Shown piece by piece: positions 52,798 through 60,309 of a stretch of DNA of 64,000 nucleotides. This stretch comes from Halomonas sp. GFAJ-1 (GTDB lineage Bacteria > Pseudomonadota > Gammaproteobacteria > Pseudomonadales > Halomonadaceae). A program made the translations under genes and the position numbers. Numbering within the stretch: the first letter of the stretch is position 1; each line of letters opens with the position of its first letter. The notes beneath the pieces are model-generated. The model was given only the letters and a program-made list of their open reading frames with translations. It searched no databases and was not told where the DNA came from. Where the stretch lies: assembly GCA_002966495.1 (NCBI GenBank), contig CP016490.1:496001-560000 (forward strand), given 5' to 3'.

Positions 52798-53268
52798 ATG
52801 CAAAAATTGACTCGTATCATTACCCTTTCCGTTGCCCTAGCCGTTGTTAGTGGCTGCAGCTACGTTGGCGTTTACAAGCGCGACATTCCCCAGGGCAACC
52901 TGGTCACCCAAGAGATGGTTAGCCAGCTCCAACCAGGCATGACCCAGGAGCAGGTAACCTACGTCATGGGTCGTCCGCTATTGGAAGCGCCCTTCGACTC
53001 ACAACAGTGGGACTACGTTTACCGCCTCGACAAAGCCTACAGCGGCGTCGAGCAGCGCCGCGTTACCCTTACCTTTGATAACGCAGGGCGCTTGGTCAGT
53101 ATTGATCAGCAAGGCAACTTCTCGGGTAACCTTCCCATCAGCACCGATAGCGGCGTAGGCCCAGCGGTAGAAGGATCCGACCCGCTAGACGCGCTACCTA
53201 CGCCTACTCAGCAAGCACCCACCCCTGAGAACGCCCCCAACCCGCAGCCGGTGATTATGACCGAGTAA
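52798..53268 (+). CDS. bamE: Outer membrane assembly lipoprotein BamE (OmlA)
   Basis: Lipoprotein of the BAM complex, 156 residues. Lipobox VVSGC with the lipidated Cys near residue 20, then the SmpA/OmlA domain: GVYKRDIPQGNLVTQEM, GMTQEQVTYVMGRPLL and the WDYVYRL segment. The Pro-rich C-terminal 35 residues are an extension. I chose the ATG at 52798 because it starts the signal peptide. It is divergent from fur, the same pairing as in Pseudomonas omlA-fur. Confidence 0.95.
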   Translation: MQKLTRIITLSVALAVVSGCSYVGVYKRDIPQGNLVTQEMVSQLQPGMTQEQVTYVMGRPLLEAPFDSQQWDYVYRLDKAYSGVEQRRVTLTFDNAGRLVSIDQQGNFSGNLPISTDSGVGPAVEGSDPLDALPTPTQQAPTPENAPNPQPVIMTE

Positions 53269-53270
53269 TA

Positions 53271-53582
53271 TTACTGGCCCTTGGCTTGGCGCTTTGCGCG
53301 CTCAAGCCTTGCGGCTTTGGGATCAACCTGCAGCGGGCGGTAAACCTCCACACGGTCGCCCGCGCGCAGGACTTCCTTTTCAGGCTGACGCAGCGCTTTG
53401 CCAAAAATACCCAGCGGCGCCTGTTCAAAGGTAGTGCTAGGCAGCTCAGGAAACAGGCTCGGTAAATCGGCGAGTGCCACTGCCTGGCGCGCCGTTGTAC
53501 CCTGAGGCACCCTAACGGCCACTAGACGCTGCTTATGAGGCAACCCAAAGGCGACCTCCACGGTAAACGCATCAGCGTCCAT
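53271..53582 (-). CDS. rnfH: RnfH family (UPF0125) ubiquitin-like protein
   Basis: 103-residue beta-grasp protein. Family motifs: VEVAFGLPHKQRLVAVRVPQGTT at the start, LGIFGKALRQPEKEVLRAGDRVEVYRPLQVDPKAARLERA at the end. It is normally encoded next to ratA and forms part of the RatAB-like pair (yfjG-yfjF in E. coli). The ATG at 53582 lies within the end of ratA (11-base overlap), implying coupled translation. Confidence 0.93.
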   Translation of the reverse strand: MDADAFTVEVAFGLPHKQRLVAVRVPQGTTARQAVALADLPSLFPELPSTTFEQAPLGIFGKALRQPEKEVLRAGDRVEVYRPLQVDPKAARLERAKRQAKGQ

Positions 53583-54006
53583 ACAGCTCGTCAGCACGTT
53601 TAGTGAAAGCGTCTACCAGCTGTCCAGCAATTTGCTGAAAAAGTTTGCCAAACGCCATGCCCAACAGCCGATTGCTAAACTCAAAATCCATTTCTAGGCT
53701 AACCTTGCAGGCATCTTCCCCCATGGGGATAAACAGCCAGCGACCTGTGAGCCGCTTGAAGGGGCCTTTCACTAACGACATTTCTATCCGCTCGGGCGCA
53801 AAGAGATTGTTACGGGTGGTAATAGTTTGTTCAACCCCGGCGCGCCCTAAGGTCATTTCGCCGATTAAGTGAACATCATCGCGCTCAAGCAAGCGCGCGC
53901 GGCGACACCCCGGCAAAAATTCGGGATAGCGTTCGAAATCATTGACTAAATCGAACATTTGCTGGGGGGTGTGCCGCACCAAGGCGGTACGATTAACGGT
54001 TGGCAT
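53572..54006 (-). CDS. ratA: Type II toxin-antitoxin RatA family / ubiquinone-binding (START-like) protein
   Basis: 144-residue START/Bet v1-like fold, homologous to E. coli RatA (YfjG) and yeast Coq10. Conserved blocks: TALVRHTPQQMFDLVNDFERYPEFLPGC (residues 6-33), LTGRWLFIPM and EFSNRLLGMAFGKLFQQIAGQLVDAFTKRA. RatA was described as a 50S-binding protein; coenzyme Q binding is suggested for the family. ATG at 54006 after GGAGAGG. Overlaps rnfH. Confidence 0.94.
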   Translation of the reverse strand: MPTVNRTALVRHTPQQMFDLVNDFERYPEFLPGCRRARLLERDDVHLIGEMTLGRAGVEQTITTRNNLFAPERIEMSLVKGPFKRLTGRWLFIPMGEDACKVSLEMDFEFSNRLLGMAFGKLFQQIAGQLVDAFTKRADELYGR

Positions 54007-54132
54007 TGACCTCTCCGCTGACTTCACAGTGCCCAAAGCGTATCATGGGAAACATTTTTCAGACCTTGAATGGTATCACGCATCCCCCTATAACGAATGG
54101 GGGCGCTACCGACAGATCAACGATGAGGTTCC

Positions 54133-54624
54133 ATGGCCACTAAGAAAGGTAAGAGCAAGGGCCCCAGCAGCAGCGTAATTGCCCAAAACAAGAAGGCGCG
54201 GTTTGAGTACCACATCAACGAGGTGCTTGAAGCCGGTTTGGTGCTTGCTGGCTGGGAAGTAAAGAGCTTGCGCGCCGGTAAGGCGCAGCTGACGGATACC
54301 TATATCCTGGTACGCAACGGAGAAGCATTTCTGCTGGGTAGCCATATCATGCCACTGAATACGGCAAGCACCCACGAGATTGCCGACCCTACGCGCACGC
54401 GAAAACTGCTGCTACATCGTAAAGAGATCGCCAAAATCTTTTCGATCACCCAGGATAAAGGCCATACCTGTGTGCCGCTCAAGCTTTATTGGAAGCGCAA
54501 TAAAGTAAAGTGTGAGCTGGCGTTGGTGACAGGTAAACAGCTGCATGACAAGCGCGCAACTGAAAAAGATCGCGACTGGAGCCGTCAAAAAGGGCGAATC
54601 ATGCGGGAACATAACAAGGCTTAA
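54133..54624 (+). CDS. smpB: SsrA-binding protein SmpB
   Basis: tmRNA-binding protein of 163 residues required for trans-translation. Motifs: NKKARFEYHINEVLEAGLVLAGWEVKSLRAGK, DTYILVRNGEAFLLGSHI and the C-terminal DKRATEKDRDWSRQKGRIMREHNK tail that mimics mRNA in the A site. The gene directly precedes ssrA, a common arrangement. Confidence 0.99.
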   Translation: MATKKGKSKGPSSSVIAQNKKARFEYHINEVLEAGLVLAGWEVKSLRAGKAQLTDTYILVRNGEAFLLGSHIMPLNTASTHEIADPTRTRKLLLHRKEIAKIFSITQDKGHTCVPLKLYWKRNKVKCELALVTGKQLHDKRATEKDRDWSRQKGRIMREHNKA

Positions 54625-54669
54625 CTGGTCAATTAGCAGCGAGCACGTTAGAATGCTCACTTGTAATAA

Positions 54670-55050
54670 GGGGGCGACATGGTTTCGACGCCGGTGACAA
54701 CCCTTGCGGTGCATGCCGAGAGCGTGATGTATCTCGTAAATCCCACATCACAATCAAATAGTCGCAAATGACGAAAACTACGCTCAAGGCGCGCTAGCAG
54801 CTTAAACACTGTTAGCTTCTTGTCTGGCCCCAAGGTGATGTGCCTATTCATCACTGAGGGGATACGAGCTAAAGCTGATAGGACCGCGGTTGGTGGTGTC
54901 TTCTCTCCAACCGTTAAACTTTAGAGGGCTCGCGTGACTGAATCCTGACCGTCGGAGTCAGTTGCGTTAAAACAAATGACGGAATCTAAGCATGTAGAGC
55001 CAATAGGCGAGTGCTGGCGGACGCGGGTTCAATTCCCGCCGCCTCCACCA
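54670..55050 (+). ncRNA. ssrA: Transfer-messenger RNA (tmRNA)
   Basis: One-piece tmRNA of 381 bases. The 5' end GGGGGCG pairs with CGCCTCC before the encoded ACCA (acceptor stem), GACATGGTTTCGACG follows, and the T arm GGGTTCAATTCCC is near the 3' end. The tag frame at 54764-54805 encodes ANDENYAQGALAA and then TAA, with a ClpXP-recognised LAA end. It lies directly after smpB. Confidence 0.97.
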
Positions 55051-55066
55051 CCTTACTATACAAATC

Positions 55067-55089
55067 AAGCACCTACGGGTGCTTTTTTT
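55067..55089 (+). terminator. Terminator of ssrA
   Basis: AAGCACC-TAC-GGGTGCTT followed by TTTTT, about 20 bases past the tmRNA 3' end. Confidence 0.9.
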
Positions 55090-55232
55090 GTGCCCGAACA
55101 ATCACTAAAGCGATTTCCATTTAACGTGGGTAGCTAATTCGTCTATGCCTCTTCCCGCATAGCCTAAAAAGAGCGCGATGCGCCCTGTTATATGAATCGA
55201 GCAGGATTATCAGTTAGGATACCTTCAACAAA

Positions 55233-55316
55233 CGACACGGGGTGTCCTGGCGTTACGCCAGGGCTGAGATAAGACCCGCTGAACCTGATCCAGTTCATAC
55301 CGGCGAAGGGATGTCA
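55233..55316 (+). promoter_or_regulatory. TPP riboswitch upstream of the SDR gene
   Basis: THI-box aptamer. The GGGGTGTCC arm, GGCTGAGATAAGACCC (pyrimidine-sensing core), GAACCTGATCCAGTTCATACCGGC and GAAGGGATG follow in canonical order. Outer stem P1 is GACA (55234-55237) with TGTC (55312-55315). It senses thiamine pyrophosphate and normally turns expression off. Confidence 0.96.
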
Positions 55317-55344
55317 CACTAATGCCCTGCCATGGGCCGGTATG

Positions 55345-55365
55345 CATCCCTCGCCTTTACGAGGG
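55345..55365 (+). promoter_or_regulatory. Expression platform: SD-sequestering hairpin
   Basis: CCCTCG (55348-55353) can pair with CGAGGG (55360-55365), which contains the ribosome site of the SDR gene at 55376. The same CATCCCTCGCC (55345-55355) is complementary to aptamer bases GGCGAAGGGATG (55302-55313) apart from one bulge. This is the layout of a translational switch: TPP holds P1 and frees the sequestering arm. Inferred from pairing only. Confidence 0.7.
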
Positions 55366-55375
55366 AAATACCATA

Positions 55376-56158
55376 ATGCCAACAACACCCACCGCACTCC
55401 CGCTTTCCCAGCAACTTGTGTTGATCACCGGCGCTAGCCGTGGCCTAGGCGCGTGCCTAGCGCACGCGTTTTTAGCCCAGGGCGCACGGGTTATCGTCAA
55501 CTACTTAAACAGCACTGACGCGGCAAATGCCGTGGCGGCACACGCCCCTGAGCGCGCGCTGGCAATACAAGCCGACGTGCGTGACCCTGCCGCCGTGAAG
55601 GCGATGTTCACCACCGCGCAAGCACATTTTGGGATGCCGATAACCACGCTGATTAACAACGCCCTGCCGGATTTTTCATTTAACGGCGACGCCCGCCCAT
55701 CTCCAGATACACTCACCTGGGAAAACCTCGACCAGCAGCTGCAGGGCGTGGCACGCGGCGCGCTCAACACCATTCAGGCGGCGCTGCCGGGCATGCGCGA
55801 ACAGGGTGGTGGGCGGATTATCAATATTGGCACTAACCTCTTCCAGAATCCGGTCGTGCCTTACCACGATTACACCGCTGCCAAGGCGGCGCTGCTGTCG
55901 CTCACCCGCACGCTTTCCAACGACCTGGGGCCTGACGGTATTACGGTGAATATGCTCTCGGGCGGGCTGCTGCGCACCACCGATGCCTCAGCAGCTACGC
56001 CTGAAGCGGTGTTCGACCTCATCGCTGCCAACACCCCGCTGCGCCGCGTCACTACTCCGGAAGAGTTTGCAGATGCAGCGCTGTTTTTCGCATCGCCTTG
56101 GAGTCGGGCTGTCACCGGCCAAAACTTGGTGGTCGATGGCGGGTTGGTTAAAAACTAA
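55376..56158 (+). CDS. SDR-family oxidoreductase under TPP control
   Basis: Short-chain dehydrogenase of 260 residues. Cofactor loop TGASRGLG (about residues 17-24), NNALPDF at the NNAG position, and the catalytic Tyr-Lys in YHDYTAAKAALL with an upstream G-x-Asn-x-Phe replacing the usual Ser; DLGPDGITVNMLSGG matches the PG region. The expected catalytic Ser is not obvious (IGTNLFQNPVVPYHDYTAAK), a possible deviation. I chose the ATG at 55376 rather than 55322 because the GAGGG ribosome site precedes it. The next gene overlaps by one base (TAATG). Confidence 0.9.
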   Translation: MPTTPTALPLSQQLVLITGASRGLGACLAHAFLAQGARVIVNYLNSTDAANAVAAHAPERALAIQADVRDPAAVKAMFTTAQAHFGMPITTLINNALPDFSFNGDARPSPDTLTWENLDQQLQGVARGALNTIQAALPGMREQGGGRIINIGTNLFQNPVVPYHDYTAAKAALLSLTRTLSNDLGPDGITVNMLSGGLLRTTDASAATPEAVFDLIAANTPLRRVTTPEEFADAALFFASPWSRAVTGQNLVVDGGLVKN

Positions 56159-57450
56159 TGACAACACCGATGCATCTCAATCTTTTCATCATGGGCTGCG
56201 GGCATCACAAAGCCGCGTGGCGCGAACCGGGTTCTGCTGCCGAGCGCATGGGTGACATTGGCTATTATGAGTCGCTGGCACGCACCGCTGAGCGTGGAAA
56301 ATTAGACGCCGTCTTTTTTGCCGATGGCCATGCCGCAGGCAACGTGAGCGGAGGGCCGCAGTGGTTTTTAGAACCGTTGACGGCGCTATCCGCTATGGCC
56401 CGCGCCACCGAGCACATCGGCTTGATTTCGACGATATCCAGCACGTTTTTTAGCCCGTTTCATGCGGCGCGAATGCTCGCTTCGTTAGATCATATTTCTA
56501 ACGGCCGCATGGGGTGGAACTTAGTCACCTCGATGTTTGATAGCGAAGCGCGCAACCATGGCTTTGAGGCCATGCCTCCTCAGCAGGTGCGCTACGACCG
56601 CGCTGAAGAGTTTGCGCAAACGGTGTTAGCGCTCTGGGATTCATGGTCCGACGATGCGTTACGCTGCGACCGAGCGGGCCAGTATGCTGACCCACGCAAA
56701 GTGCGGCCTATTGAGCACCATGGCGAACACTTTTTGGTCGATGGCCCGCTAACCGTACCGCGCCCACCCCAAGGGCATCCTGTGCTGTTTCAAGCGGGGG
56801 CGTCTGAACCGGGGCGCAACTTGGCAGCGCGCTATGCAGAAGCGATTTATGCGGTGGCCTACGACCTCCCCTCGGCGCAAGCCTACTCCCAAGACATTCA
56901 GGCCCGCGTGCGGGCGGCTGGCCGCGCGCCAGTGGCGATTATGCCTGGGCTGGTCACGTATGTAGCGCCCACCGAGGCCGCCGCAAAGGCAAAGCAGCGT
57001 GAACTGGATGAGCGGTTACCCACCGAAGATTCGCTGCATCAGCTAAGCCAATTTATCGGTCAGGATTGCCGCCACTGGGAACTGGATGCACCGCTGCCTA
57101 AGCTACCACCCTTAGAGGATTTTGCTGGCCCTAAAGGGCGCTATGCCACCATTTTGCGCATTATCGAAAGCGAATCCCCGACACTACGCCAGCTATTAGG
57201 CAGGTTAGCGGCCGGCGGTGGCCACTGCACCATGGTGGGCACACCCGAACAGATTGCGGATGAGATGCAGCGCTGGGTAGAAGGCGGTGGCGCAGACGGC
57301 TTCAACCTGATGCCGCCGACACTACCGGGTAGTATTGAGGACTTTATTGAGCAGGTCGTTCCACTGCTGCAGGCGCGTGGGCTATTCCGCCGTGAGTACA
57401 CGGGTAACACCCTGCGTGACCATTTGGGGCTGGCCCGCCCGACAGCGTAA
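56158..57450 (+). CDS. LLM-class flavin-dependent monooxygenase (NtaA/DszA-like)
   Basis: 430-residue luciferase-like protein of the NtaA/SnaA/DszA/DmoA subfamily, which uses FMNH2 from a partner reductase. Matching blocks: HKAAWREPGS, FFADGHAAGNVSGGPQWFLEPLTALSAMA, HISNGRMGWNLVTS, HFLVDGPLTVPRPPQGHPVLFQAGASEPGR and GTPEQIADEMQRWVEGGGADGFNL. The substrate is unknown; characterised relatives attack nitrilotriacetate, dibenzothiophene sulfone and dimethyl sulfide. Its start overlaps the SDR stop, so both are controlled by the TPP riboswitch. No flavin reductase gene is nearby. Confidence 0.93.
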   Translation: MTTPMHLNLFIMGCGHHKAAWREPGSAAERMGDIGYYESLARTAERGKLDAVFFADGHAAGNVSGGPQWFLEPLTALSAMARATEHIGLISTISSTFFSPFHAARMLASLDHISNGRMGWNLVTSMFDSEARNHGFEAMPPQQVRYDRAEEFAQTVLALWDSWSDDALRCDRAGQYADPRKVRPIEHHGEHFLVDGPLTVPRPPQGHPVLFQAGASEPGRNLAARYAEAIYAVAYDLPSAQAYSQDIQARVRAAGRAPVAIMPGLVTYVAPTEAAAKAKQRELDERLPTEDSLHQLSQFIGQDCRHWELDAPLPKLPPLEDFAGPKGRYATILRIIESESPTLRQLLGRLAAGGGHCTMVGTPEQIADEMQRWVEGGGADGFNLMPPTLPGSIEDFIEQVVPLLQARGLFRREYTGNTLRDHLGLARPTA

Positions 57451-57495
57451 GCGATGCAGGGCGGACATATTAGCGCTATATCGACTGCCCGGCAT

Positions 57496-58941
57496 TCACC
57501 CCCTAAAGCGGCGCACTGCCGTGTGCAACAAGCCAAAATCATACGCTGGGCGTGACGGCAGGACACGTAAGAGCAGTAACGACACCGCCACGGGCACCAG
57601 CGCCGCTAGTAGGAAAGACTCCAATAAGGTTGCCGTACTCGCTCCGGGTGCAGGGAACATTGCCAATCCCGCCACAAGCCCCAGCGCGGTACTGATAACC
57701 GCGTTAAGGCCCGTGTAACGACGATAGAAAAGCCCAAAAAACACCGGGAATGCAGCGGCTGAGCAGAGCAAATCAGCGAGCAAAAATAGATAAAGCACGC
57801 TGTACCCCTGGGAGGCGACCCAGGTAACCGGGATGGCAGCCAATACAATCAACCAGCGTGACATACTCATCAATGAAGCACTGCTGGCGTTGGGGAGTAA
57901 CCGCCCCATATCCACAGCAATAATACTCGACGTTGCGCTAATGGTGGAGTCCGCGCTACTCATCACCAACGCGAGGCCCAACGGCACCAGCGCTAAAGCG
58001 AACCATAACGGCACATCCGCCAATAGCACGCTAAACAGCGCCACAGAGCCGTCACCTTCAAGCCCCAGCCCTACAAAGGCCAACCCAAATAGCCCCATCA
58101 GGGCCACCACGATGAAGCTGCATACACCACTAATCCAGAAGCCTCGGCGCAGCACCTTGGTATCTTTCGCCGCGTAAATACGCTGCCACGTACCTTGATA
58201 AAAGAGTCCGGTAAGCGCTACGGCAAGAAAGAACGTTAACCCTGCGCGTATACCGCCTATATCGCTCACCTGCAGGAGCTGTGGCGCACTCTCGGCAAGC
58301 CCTGCAAGCGTTGGCGCAACGCCACCGGCAGCCTGCCAGCCAAACACCAGCAGCAGCCCTAGCAGTGGCATAATCACCACCATCTGTAACTTATCCGTGT
58401 AAATGGATGCGCGCAGGCCGCCGTAAAAGGTATAAATCAACGTGGCGACCATCACCACACTGGCCGTTACCCACAGCGGAATAGGGGCCAGCAGACCCAC
58501 CATACGGGCAACAGCGGTTAGCCCAGCGGCCAACAAAATAAAGAGGTAAAACAGCATAATCACGAGCGTGAATGCGTACATGGTGCGGCCATAACGGTGG
58601 ATAACGAACTCCGTCAAGCCATGGCCTTCAGGGATCAGCTCGCGCATGCGTCGGCCAAGAGGGATCATCACTAGCCTGGGCACCATCGAACCAAACGCAT
58701 AGCCTAGCACGGCACCAATGCCACCCCAGGTAGCGGCCTGGGCGGGGCCAAACAGAATCCAGGTACCTAGCGTGGTCGCGACCAGCGTAAGCACCGTGGC
58801 ACGGGTATTCTGGCTATTGCGGGCGATAATGTAGTCTTCAAGATTATCGCGATGACGGCGGGCATAAAGCAGGCCTGGCACAGCTAGCGCAACGGCACAT
58901 AGCGACAGCCACAGGCCAGTCCAGATAGGGTCAAGCATCAT
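57496..58941 (-). CDS. Sodium:solute symporter family transporter under TPP control (ThiV-like)
   Basis: 481-residue SSS-family (PF00474) transporter with about 13 membrane helices. Signature stretches: LTEFVIHRYGRTMYAFT, ATWGGIGAVLGYAFGSM and the SADSTISATSSIIAVDMGRL block typical of sodium sites in the family. SSS proteins under THI-box control were predicted earlier as thiamine or precursor transporters (ThiV); I rest that on recollection of published comparative genomics and the riboswitch here. A TPP riboswitch lies upstream on the same strand. It converges with the monooxygenase gene. Confidence 0.9.
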   Translation of the reverse strand: MMLDPIWTGLWLSLCAVALAVPGLLYARRHRDNLEDYIIARNSQNTRATVLTLVATTLGTWILFGPAQAATWGGIGAVLGYAFGSMVPRLVMIPLGRRMRELIPEGHGLTEFVIHRYGRTMYAFTLVIMLFYLFILLAAGLTAVARMVGLLAPIPLWVTASVVMVATLIYTFYGGLRASIYTDKLQMVVIMPLLGLLLVFGWQAAGGVAPTLAGLAESAPQLLQVSDIGGIRAGLTFFLAVALTGLFYQGTWQRIYAAKDTKVLRRGFWISGVCSFIVVALMGLFGLAFVGLGLEGDGSVALFSVLLADVPLWFALALVPLGLALVMSSADSTISATSSIIAVDMGRLLPNASSASLMSMSRWLIVLAAIPVTWVASQGYSVLYLFLLADLLCSAAAFPVFFGLFYRRYTGLNAVISTALGLVAGLAMFPAPGASTATLLESFLLAALVPVAVSLLLLRVLPSRPAYDFGLLHTAVRRFRG

Positions 58942-58951
58942 GAAAGCGGGT

Positions 58952-59017
58952 CCTCTTTGCCTGTTGTTAGACCGGGCTGTGCAGTGGGCGCACGGCAGGC
59001 AGGCGAAAGCAAAGAGG
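58952..59017 (-). promoter_or_regulatory. Expression platform: SD-sequestering hairpin of symporter gene
   Basis: On the minus strand CCTCTTTGC (rc of 59009-59017) is exactly complementary to GCAAAGAGG (rc of 58952-58960), which contains the symporter ribosome site 10 bases before the ATG at 58941. The arms are about 48 bases apart. Inferred from pairing. Confidence 0.65.
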
Positions 59018-59028
59018 GAGTATTGTTA

Positions 59029-59140
59029 GGCTACATCCTTCCCTTCGCCGGCATGACCCGGATCAGGTTCTAAGGGTTACCAACGCCAAATGGCGGTGGA
59101 GTCTCAGCCAGTGCAGGCTCCCCTAGGACAGCAGCTACCC
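59029..59140 (-). promoter_or_regulatory. TPP riboswitch upstream of symporter gene
   Basis: Minus-strand THI box: AGGGGAGCC, GGCTGAGACT, a variable P3a stem (CACCGCCATTTGGCG), ACCCTTAGAACCTGATC, CGGGTCATGCCGGCGAAGGGA and ATGTAGC. All core segments are intact and in order. Confidence 0.95.
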
Positions 59141-59225
59141 TAGGTGCTGAGACGGGCGCTGTCAATTGAGGATGCCCACGGGCACCTCTCAGTAACCGAC
59201 TCAGCAACGTCTAGCTTATCGGACG

Positions 59226-60167
59226 CTAACTCAACCATAACTCGATAAGCATGTGGTAAAGCGGTATGCCCAGCATGACATTGAGCGGAAAGGTAATCCC
59301 CAGTGAGGCGAGCATCGCTAGGCCGATATTGGCCTGGGGTATGGCCGCGCGCATCGCAGCGGGAGCAGCAATATAAGAAGCGCTGGCAGCAAGTGCCGCC
59401 AGAATGACCACCGAGCCGACCGGGAGTCCCAATGCCGTGCCCATGAGAATGCCCAGCATGGATAGCAGCAGCGGCGTGATGAGGGCGAAGGTCACCAAGC
59501 GCCAGTGATGCCAGGGCATTGGCCGCAAAGTTTGCGCAGCGGTTAACCCCATTTCCAACAAGAACAGCGCCAACACCCCCTTGAACGCCCCCGTGAACAG
59601 CGCAGTGACTTCTTCCCCTTGGAAGGGCCCGTAGAGCGTTCCAATGACCACACCGCCTGTCAGCAAAATCACGCCACGGTTGGTGAGCGTCTCATGCCAC
59701 AGCTTACGAGTACTTTCTTTTACCGCCGCGCCTTGATGGCGCCTAAATAGCGCAATCGCCACCATAATGGCAGGCAGCTCCATGGCCACTAAATAGAGTG
59801 TGACTTCACTGCCCACGGCCAGCTGCCGCGCCTCCACATAGGCCAGCGCCACCGCAAACGTTCCCGCACTGACCGAGCCGTAGTGGGCGGCGATACTAGC
59901 GCTGTCCGCCGGGGAAAGGCGTACCCAGCGCCGCAGCACCGGCATTAGCAGCAGCGGCGTTAAAGCAGAGAGTAGCGCAACGCCTAATAGCTCGGGTACC
60001 AATCCCCAATGAATATTCCCGTGCAGCGCCATACCGCCCTTTAAGCCGATGGTCAGCATTAACAGCAGGCTTAACGTGTCGTAGGTGGCTTTGGGTACCT
60101 GCAGGTCTGACTTCACCGCCCCTGCTATAAGCCCCAGTAAGAAAAACATCACCACAATATCTGGCAT
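59226..60167 (-). CDS. sbtA: SbtA-type sodium-dependent bicarbonate transporter family protein
   Basis: 313-residue inner-membrane protein with about ten helices, of the SbtA/DUF897 family. Marker segments: TIGLKGGMALHG, IAAHYGSVSAGTFAVALAY (the GSVSAGT motif), TGAFKGVLALFLLEMGLTAA and AASASYIAAPAAMRAAIPQAN. In cyanobacteria SbtA imports bicarbonate with sodium; the role in a heterotroph is less clear. No sbtB (PII-like) gene is adjacent; a LysR regulator is divergent with a palindrome between. Confidence 0.88.
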   Translation of the reverse strand: MPDIVVMFFLLGLIAGAVKSDLQVPKATYDTLSLLLMLTIGLKGGMALHGNIHWGLVPELLGVALLSALTPLLLMPVLRRWVRLSPADSASIAAHYGSVSAGTFAVALAYVEARQLAVGSEVTLYLVAMELPAIMVAIALFRRHQGAAVKESTRKLWHETLTNRGVILLTGGVVIGTLYGPFQGEEVTALFTGAFKGVLALFLLEMGLTAAQTLRPMPWHHWRLVTFALITPLLLSMLGILMGTALGLPVGSVVILAALAASASYIAAPAAMRAAIPQANIGLAMLASLGITFPLNVMLGIPLYHMLIELWLS

Positions 60168-60250
60168 CGCTGACGCTCCACAGGGTTAAAAGAGGCTGCA
60201 TTTTGCGTGGATTTACGGATGACAACTAATAATAACTTGAAAGACAGTCA

Positions 60251-60266
60251 TAGATAATCATCTATA
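60251..60266. promoter_or_regulatory. Candidate LysR operator between sbtA and its regulator
   Basis: Perfect inverted repeat ATAGAT-AATC-ATCTAT in the 142-base divergent gap. It has the T-N11-A shape of LysR sites and lies about 45 bases before the LysR start. Confidence 0.5.
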
Positions 60267-60309
60267 CTAGCTGGCGTAACCAAAGGGCACCTCAGGAGCG
60301 CCTAGAGCC

